Assembly: GCA_028289465.1 (NCBI GenBank)
Contig: JANQPM010000021.1
Span: 1 to 40,117 of the forward strand
Source of the DNA: Lysobacterales bacterium
Lineage (GTDB): Bacteria > Pseudomonadota > Gammaproteobacteria > Xanthomonadales > SZUA-36
Reading direction: 5' to 3'
DNA length: 40,117 nt
In this document: positions 35,308 through 40,117 of the stretch, one piece after another
Position numbering within the stretch: position 1 is the first letter of the stretch
Layout: each line of letters starts with the position of its first letter
Position numbers and translations under genes: made by a program
The notes under the pieces: model-generated
What the model saw: the letters and a program-made list of their open reading frames with translations, nothing else
Database searches by the model: none
What the model was told of the DNA's origin: nothing

Positions 35308-35591
35308 TCGAAGGTGTCTCCGGTGATTGCGGCGGCGAGGACGGCGTCGCCGACAAGCCATGCCGTATCAAAGGTGTCTTGCGCCCGCTTCTTTCGTCCT
35401 GCGGACGAAAACCGCAACCGCACACCCTAACGGCTTCCCAGTCTAGCTTCTTTCCTTTCGGAAAACCGCCAGACTGTCCAGCCGGGGTTACGACGTGCAA
35501 CTAACGCACGACCCCTCTGGTGCCGCTCGCCCGTCTGGTCTCGCTCGCACTGCTCGCTCACCCCACCGGGAGAGCAAGCCAGGGGAAGCAT

Positions 35592-35660
35592 GGCGGTTTG
35601 CACAACGTGCAAGAAGCCATGCTTCACGGCGCCCGCTCCGGCGGGTCGCCTGTGGCTCCT
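35592..35660 (+). repeat. Two-hairpin repeat, full copy 2
   Basis: The hairpin is ttgcac-aac-gtgcaa (35598-35612). Compared with copy 1 a G-C pair is replaced by A-T on both sides, so the fold is kept while the sequence changes. Around it, aagcatggc (35586-35594) pairs with gccatgctt (35616-35624). The second half gcccgctccggcgggtcgcc is identical to copy 1. Confidence 0.75.
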
Positions 35661-35675
35661 TCCGCGCTAATTGAC

Positions 35676-35700
35676 GCGGGGCGGCAATCGGCCGCCCCGT
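35676..35700. terminator. GC-rich hairpin downstream of recF
   Basis: ggggcggc (35678-35685) pairs with gccgcccc (35691-35698) around aatcg, extended by C-G and G-U pairs. No T-run follows on either strand, so it is at best a weak terminator or transcript-end stabiliser for recF. Confidence 0.4.
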
Positions 35701-35754
35701 CGCGCATCTTTGCCTGCGTGATCAATGGCGTGGATTATACCATTTTACGGCCGG

Positions 35755-36837
35755 TCAAGCCTGCTTTATCGCGCCTTGTTCCACGTGAAACACCGGTGCG
35801 CCGGCGGCGCTGGTCGAAAGAACTTCCAGCAATTGTTCATCCAGGCCGGTTAGCCAGGTTTGTGCTTTCCAATCAATAACATAGGCTAGGATGCGTTGCA
35901 GGTGCTCGCGGTCGAATTCGGATGCAAGATCGTCGATTAGCAAGACCGGCGTTCGATCCCGGGCCAGCATGATTTCTGCCTGTGCGAGCAGCAGCGCGGT
36001 TGCGAGCAGTTTCTGCTGGCCGCGGGAGAAGCGATCCCGCGCCCTTCCGCCGTCAGTGGCCAACAGCAGATCGGCCCGCTGGGGCCCGCCGAGCGTTGCG
36101 CCGGCCAGCTTGTCGCGCGAACGCCGTTGCTGCAGGTAGTCGTGCAGCGACCCGCCCGACCAGCCCGGCCGGTACGTCAAATCGACTGGCGGCAGCGACT
36201 CGGACAACTGCGGTAACAGGGCGTTAAGCTTTTCCCGCAACAGCTCGCCATATGCCTGGCGGGCCGCGGTCATTTGCTCTCCGGCGTCAGCCAGTTGCCG
36301 GTCCAGTGAGTCCAACAGCAGATCCTGACGGTCATCCGGCTGCTTCAGACAAGCATTGCGCTGCCGCAGCGCCCGGCTGAAGCGGCGCCACGCGGGCAGG
36401 AAATCCGGTTTCACGTGAAACACCCCCCAGTCCAGATAGCGGCGGCGGCGGTCCGGCGAGCCGGCAATCAGCCGATGACTGCCCGGTTCAATCAATACCA
36501 GCGGCAACCGCTTGGCGTACGCGGCCAATTGGCGAACCGGCTCACCGTCGATCTTGCCGCGCCAACGCTTTTTATCGCGACTGATACCAAGGCGGTGCGT
36601 GCGGTCCCGGTCCGCAGTTTGTGCAAATACCGTGATCGTCGGTGCAGCGGGTCCGATCAAGTCCGATAAGTTGCCGCTGCGAAAGGAGCGACCTTTGGCC
36701 AGCACTGCAATCGCCTCCAGCAGGCTGGTTTTTCCGGCACCGTTCGGGCCAATGAAGAAATTCAGCCGTTCGCCCGGCTTCAGGTCGATTTCCGCCAGAT
36801 TGCGGAAATTCTGAATCAGCAGGTGCTGTATGCGCAT
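35755..36837 (-). CDS. recF: DNA replication and repair protein RecF
   Basis: The 360-residue protein begins MRIQHLLIQNFRNLAEIDLK and has Walker A GPNGAGKTS (30-38), the ABC signature-like FSRGQQKLLATALLLAQAE and Walker B PVLLIDDLASEFD. RecF loads RecA at gaps with RecO and RecR. It follows dnaN on the same strand after 52 bases, the usual dnaA-dnaN-recF order. Length is normal. Confidence 0.97.
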   Translation of the reverse strand: MRIQHLLIQNFRNLAEIDLKPGERLNFFIGPNGAGKTSLLEAIAVLAKGRSFRSGNLSDLIGPAAPTITVFAQTADRDRTHRLGISRDKKRWRGKIDGEPVRQLAAYAKRLPLVLIEPGSHRLIAGSPDRRRRYLDWGVFHVKPDFLPAWRRFSRALRQRNACLKQPDDRQDLLLDSLDRQLADAGEQMTAARQAYGELLREKLNALLPQLSESLPPVDLTYRPGWSGGSLHDYLQQRRSRDKLAGATLGGPQRADLLLATDGGRARDRFSRGQQKLLATALLLAQAEIMLARDRTPVLLIDDLASEFDREHLQRILAYVIDWKAQTWLTGLDEQLLEVLSTSAAGAPVFHVEQGAIKQA

Positions 36838-36889
36838 TCCGGTTCGCCGGCGACAGGTCAGCGGCGATGCGCTGCCCGGCGAATAGCGG

Positions 36890-37990
36890 TCAGAGCTTCA
36901 GCGGCATCACGACATGCCGGTTATGCTCTTTTTCCGGTGCACAAAGCAGGCAACTGCTGTTGGCATCCCGCAGCGACATGCAGACGGCCTCGCCATCCAG
37001 CGCATTGAGCGCCTCCAGCAGATAGGTCACATTAAAACCGATTGCCACCTTGTCGAAATCCTGCTCCACGCCGATTTCCTCAACGGCTTCCTCGTGCTGC
37101 GGATTGTGCGCGACGATTTTCATCGAACCGTCGGCGATTTCAAGGCGCACGCCGCGGTACTTCTCATTGGACAGAATCGCCGCCCGTTGCAGCGCATGAG
37201 TCAGCTCCGCGCGATCGGCGGTAACCATTTTGTCCGAACCGGCCGGAATGACCGCCGAATAGTCGGGGAAACGGCCGTCAATCAGTTTTGAAGTCAGTGT
37301 GGTATCGCCTTTGACCAGCCGAATATGGTTCTTGCCCAGACCCAGAGTGATGCCGCTATCGCTGTCGGTCAGCATTCTGGCCAGCTCCAGCACACCCTTT
37401 CGCGGCACAATCAACTGACGCTCGTCAGACAGTTCCGCGGTTTCTTCCAAATCGCTGATCGCCAGCCGGTGCCCATCGGTTGCGACACAACGTAAACCAT
37501 TGTTTTGAAAGTGAAAAAGCAAACCGTTCAGGTAATATCTGACGTCCTGGTTGGCCATCGCAAAAGCGGTGCGGTCCAGCATCTGCTTGACCTTGCCTTC
37601 TTGCAGATTCAGCGATTGAAGGGCTTCAACCGCATCGGTTGCCGGGAATTCTGTCGCCGGCAGGGTGCTCAGCGTAAAGCGGCTGCGTCCGGCTGTCAGC
37701 AGAACCTTGTCGCCTTCCTGGGCGAAGTTGATTTTCGCGCCATCGGGCAGTGCGCGACAGATATCGACCAGCTTGCGGGCCGGAACGGTAATTTCGCCTT
37801 GTTGTGCGACCTCGGCTTTACCGTGCGCAACCAGCTCCACTTCCATGTCAGTACCGGTTACCGCGATCTGGTTATCTCCTGCGACCACCAGAAAATTGGC
37901 CAGCACCGGAAGGGTTTGACGACGCTCAACAACACCGACTACCTGGGAAAGCGGTTGTAGAAAAGCCTCTCGCTGGATACTGAACTTCAT
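36890..37990 (-). CDS. dnaN: DNA polymerase III subunit beta (sliding clamp)
   Basis: The 366-residue clamp begins MKFSIQREAFLQPLSQVVGV and shows three repeated domains, with LPVLANFLV, GRFPDYSAVIP and the C-terminal HVVMPLKL, typical of DnaN. It tethers polymerase III and other clamp-binding proteins. AAAGGAATCATCC precedes the ATG. It is separated from dnaA by an AT-rich 243-base region with DnaA boxes. Confidence 0.98.
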   Translation of the reverse strand: MKFSIQREAFLQPLSQVVGVVERRQTLPVLANFLVVAGDNQIAVTGTDMEVELVAHGKAEVAQQGEITVPARKLVDICRALPDGAKINFAQEGDKVLLTAGRSRFTLSTLPATEFPATDAVEALQSLNLQEGKVKQMLDRTAFAMANQDVRYYLNGLLFHFQNNGLRCVATDGHRLAISDLEETAELSDERQLIVPRKGVLELARMLTDSDSGITLGLGKNHIRLVKGDTTLTSKLIDGRFPDYSAVIPAGSDKMVTADRAELTHALQRAAILSNEKYRGVRLEIADGSMKIVAHNPQHEEAVEEIGVEQDFDKVAIGFNVTYLLEALNALDGEAVCMSLRDANSSCLLCAPEKEHNRHVVMPLKL

Positions 37991-38233
37991 GGATGATTCC
38001 TTTATTTCTATAAATGGTTATATAAAACCAATCGTCGTCATACTGCGCTGTGAGTAATGTGAAAAAACGAAAAAATATATTTTAAATCAATAGGTTATCA
38101 ATAAATCAACCAATGTAAAAACAGACCGGAATCCTGTGTATGCCCTGTGGATAAATCAAGGTCCGGAATTCCTCCCCAAATTATCCACAACCCGCCCACA
38201 GGCAAACCCGATGGTTTTCCCGCCGACGGTTTC
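37991..38233. other. Origin-like region between dnaA and dnaN
   Basis: The 243-base gap has an AT-rich stretch (about 38061-38125, with gaaaaaacgaaaaaatatat) next to DnaA boxes: TGTGGATAA (38146-38154) and TTATCCACA (38181-38189) are perfect; TTATCAATA (38095-38103) and TGTGTATGC (38135-38143) are weaker. AT-rich DNA beside a box cluster is the layout of a bacterial oriC. A hairpin tggttatataaaacca lies at 38015-38030 near the dnaN start. Confidence 0.6.
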
Positions 38234-39544
38234 TCATGTCGTCAACTCGCGCAGCAATTTTGCGCGGTCCTCACGCATGCGCCCGTCCGTGCCGCATAAC
38301 TCCTCTATTTTACGGCAGGCATGCAACACAGTGGTATGGTCCCGACCGCCAAAGGCATCGCCGATCTCCGGTAAACTGTGATCGGTCAGTTCCTTGGCCA
38401 ATGCCATTGCCATCTGGCGTGGACGGGCGATCGTTCGGGTCCTCCGCTTCGATAATAAGTCACTGACCCGGACTTTGTAATACTCGCCGACGATTTTCTG
38501 AATATTCTCAATCGTAATCAGTCGCTGATGAACCGTCAGCAGATCGCGCAGGCTCTCTCTCGCGAAGGCCTCGGTAATCGGACGACCGTGAAAACGGGCA
38601 TTGGCGCACAGGGTATTCAGCGCCCCCTCCAAATCGCGGACATTGGAACGCATGCTTTTTGCGATCAGCAGCGCGACTTCCGGATCCAGCGTAATGCGTT
38701 TTTCCTCTGCCTTGTTTTGCAAGATGGCAACGCGGGTTTCGAAGTCCGGCGGTTCGATGGCCACCGTCAATCCCCAGCCGAAGCGGGAGCGCAGCCGTGC
38801 TTCGATACCGTCAACTTCCTTGGGGTAGCGGTCGCAGGTCAGAATAATCTGTTGCTGACTGTCCAGCAGCGCGTTGAAGGTATGGAAGAATTCTTCCTGG
38901 GTGCGTTCCTTGCCGGCAAAGAACTGAATGTCGTCGATCAACAGCGCATCGACCGAACGGTAATGGCGCTTGAAGGTTTCGATCGTGCCGCTTTGCAACG
39001 CGCGGACCATATTGCTGAAAAACCGCTCGGAATGCAGGTACAGCACCTTGGCGCCGGCAGTTTGCTCGCGGATCAGGTTGCCGGCCGCATGCAGCAAGTG
39101 GGTCTTACCCAGGCCGGTGCCACCGTACAGCAGCAGCGGATTGTACGCGCGGCCCGGTTTCTGCGCGACCTGACGGGCCGCGGCGCAGCCGAGTTCATTG
39201 GACTTGCCCAGCACAAAATTGTCAAACCGGTAGCGCGGGTCCAGGCCGGTCTCAAAGCTGATTTCGGCGGCCTGTATCGACGGCCGGGCTTCCGTGGACG
39301 GCTGATTGCTGACGGTGACGACAACGGCGTCGCGGGCCCGGCCCAAGTGTTCAAAAATGTCGCGGATTCGTTCCAGATAATCGTTGGCGACCTGATCGCG
39401 GACAAACGCATTGGGCGCGCGAAGGGTAAACTGGCCGTTCGTCGCGGTATCGACCTGCAATGGCCGGATCCAGGTGTTGATATCTTCTGCCGGGAGTTCC
39501 CGCTCCAGGTGCTGAAGGCACTTTTGCCAGGTATTTTGAGACAT
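38234..39544 (-). CDS. dnaA: Chromosomal replication initiator protein DnaA
   Basis: The 436-residue protein begins [20 protein letters not shown]. Domain I covers about 1-80. The AAA+ domain has Walker [10 protein letters not shown] (141-149) and Walker [11 protein letters not shown]. Domain IV carries [20 protein letters not shown] and the DnaA-box-binding [18 protein letters not shown]. The short linker gives a slightly compact protein. It is divergent from rpmH and followed by dnaN. Confidence 0.98.
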   Translation of the reverse strand: MSQNTWQKCLQHLERELPAEDINTWIRPLQVDTATNGQFTLRAPNAFVRDQVANDYLERIRDIFEHLGRARDAVVVTVSNQPSTEARPSIQAAEISFETGLDPRYRFDNFVLGKSNELGCAAARQVAQKPGRAYNPLLLYGGTGLGKTHLLHAAGNLIREQTAGAKVLYLHSERFFSNMVRALQSGTIETFKRHYRSVDALLIDDIQFFAGKERTQEEFFHTFNALLDSQQQIILTCDRYPKEVDGIEARLRSRFGWGLTVAIEPPDFETRVAILQNKAEEKRITLDPEVALLIAKSMRSNVRDLEGALNTLCANARFHGRPITEAFARESLRDLLTVHQRLITIENIQKIVGEYYKVRVSDLLSKRRTRTIARPRQMAMALAKELTDHSLPEIGDAFGGRDHTTVLHACRKIEELCGTDGRMREDRAKLLRELTT

Positions 39545-39674
39545 TCTTTATCTGTTTTAGCGCCTATCGCCCCTTGACCCGGGTTGCCGCAGGCCGAAAA
39601 ATCCGGAGCTTGTTCTTTCATCTATATTATTCGGGCCGGCATGCCAGCCGCCGGAACCGATTAGCATAACGCTT

Positions 39675-39693
39675 TGTGGATAACTTATCCACA
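39675..39693. promoter_or_regulatory. Inverted pair of perfect DnaA boxes upstream of dnaA
   Basis: TGTGGATAA (39675-39683), one base, TTATCCACA (39685-39693) form a perfect palindrome. The pair lies in the 345-base dnaA-rpmH gap and could serve dnaA autoregulation or be part of the origin. Apart from this pair and the rpmH promoter, I see no further element in the gap. Confidence 0.7.
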
Positions 39694-39772
39694 AGCTGAG
39701 GCCGCGATCACCTGGGTCAAACGCTGAAAACCGGGCATCGGATTATACGCATGGCTATTTGCCGCTTTTGGG

Positions 39773-39802
39773 TTGACATAAAATCCCGTTAACCGCTACT
39801 AT
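39773..39802 (+). promoter_or_regulatory. Promoter of rpmH
   Basis: A perfect TTGACA (39773-39778) and TACTAT (39797-39802) are separated by 18 bases, about 90 bases before the rpmH start. Strong promoters at this place are usual for rpmH-rnpA. Confidence 0.75.
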
Positions 39803-39889
39803 TCGCCTCTTTTTTGAACCGCGCCCCGGTTCGTTTTTCCGTGGGCCCATTGAGCCGCTGCGCTCACGTAGAAATACGAGGTTTTTGAC

Positions 39890-40024
39890 ATGAAACGGAC
39901 TTACCAGCCGAGTAGACTGAAACGCGCTCGCACCCACGGTTTCAGAGCGCGTATGGCCACTCGTGGCGGCCGTGCAATCATTCGTGCGCGCCGGGCCAAA
40001 GGGCGCAAGCGCCTGACCCACTAG
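39890..40024 (+). CDS. rpmH: 50S ribosomal protein L34 (bL34)
   Basis: The 44-residue basic protein reads [20 protein letters not shown], then [20 protein letters not shown] and RLTH, the standard L34. ACGAGGTTTTTGAC before the ATG supplies the ribosome binding site. It is divergent from dnaA. rnpA should follow beyond the window; its start is not certain in the last 93 bases. Confidence 0.98.
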   Translation: MKRTYQPSRLKRARTHGFRARMATRGGRAIIRARRAKGRKRLTH

Positions 40025-40117
40025 CGGGTTCTGCGCATTTATCCTGCCACGCTCTGCCGCTGAGACTGACAGAGTCGCTGGAGAACAGCGGGGACACTGA
40101 GGACAGGGGGCGGCCAA

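Larger units (their letters stand above)
35308..35754. other. 447-bp gene-free stretch between the DUF1801 and recF genes
   Basis: No coding frame here has gene-like content. The stretch holds a small hairpin ttcgtcc-tgc-ggacgaa (35404-35420), a region rich in gctcg repeats (35525-35565), a full two-hairpin repeat (35592-35660) and a GC hairpin (35676-35700). In many gammaproteobacteria gyrB would follow recF here; it is absent. Confidence 0.7.

Noticed and set aside
35520..35879. 119-codon plus-strand open frame before and into recF
   Set aside because: It is built from the repeat region and the antisense of recF, with no protein family features.
38528..39577. 349-codon plus-strand open frame
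   Set aside because: Antisense to dnaA, which is certain; no supporting motif.
40025..40117. Start of rnpA after rpmH
   Set aside because: A gene is expected here, but no start codon with a ribosome binding site and RnpA-like sequence can be fixed in the remaining 93 bases.

Overview
The window is a gammaproteobacterial chromosome segment that joins the large ribosomal protein cluster to the replication origin region. The evidence is the str/S10/spc/alpha gene order on the plus strand (end of tuf, then rpsJ to rplQ), the dnaA-dnaN-recF block on the minus strand with rpmH divergent from dnaA, and GC-rich DNA with REP-type palindromes like those of Xanthomonadales, Pseudomonas and relatives. 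I cannot name the genus. A free-living aerobic or facultative gammaproteobacterium is the best supported guess.

Layout. 1-14191: end of EF-Tu, then 26 ribosomal protein genes with secY and rpoA, all on the plus strand. The order is canonical except for one striking interruption: a 265-bp non-coding inverted-repeat element sits between rpsE and rpmD. 14333-17947: three plus-strand accessory genes (polytopic membrane protein, sulfotransferase, methyltransferase). 18013-23327: minus-strand lipoprotein esterase and a hutU-hutH-hutI histidine-degradation operon. 23410-26739: dsbB, class II DAHP synthase, a convergent family 2 glycosyltransferase and a small Sel1-repeat protein. 27143-31381: an M61 peptidase with a PDZ domain, then a minus-strand two-component system. 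31548-33879: a divergent di-heme cytochrome of the reaction-centre cytochrome type with TPRs, and an ArsR-type regulator translationally coupled to an SRPBCC protein. 34150-35307: three small minus-strand enzyme-like genes. 35755-40024: recF, dnaN, dnaA, an origin-like region, and rpmH.

How it works together. The first third builds the ribosome, the Sec channel and the RNA polymerase alpha subunit. The last 4.3 kb starts replication. Between them lie catabolic (hut), redox (dsbB, cytochrome), aromatic biosynthesis and envelope-modification genes.

Most notable observation. The element at 8674-8938 is flanked by 10-bp direct repeats (gctaagatta) and has matching inverted ends. The left copy of the direct repeat still carries the old rpmD start (ATG GCT AAG ATT), fused to the rpsE stop. 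The right end of the element supplies a new Shine-Dalgarno and a new ATG that rebuild rpmD. The old start now opens a 91-codon frame that runs through the whole element and stops at an ATGA overlap with the new rpmD start. The new ribosome binding site is also buried in a 24-bp stem formed by the two ends of the element. Together this looks like a mobile element converted into a translation-coupled leader for ribosomal protein L30. Intergenic spaces further right carry three REP doublets and a second family of short two-hairpin repeats.
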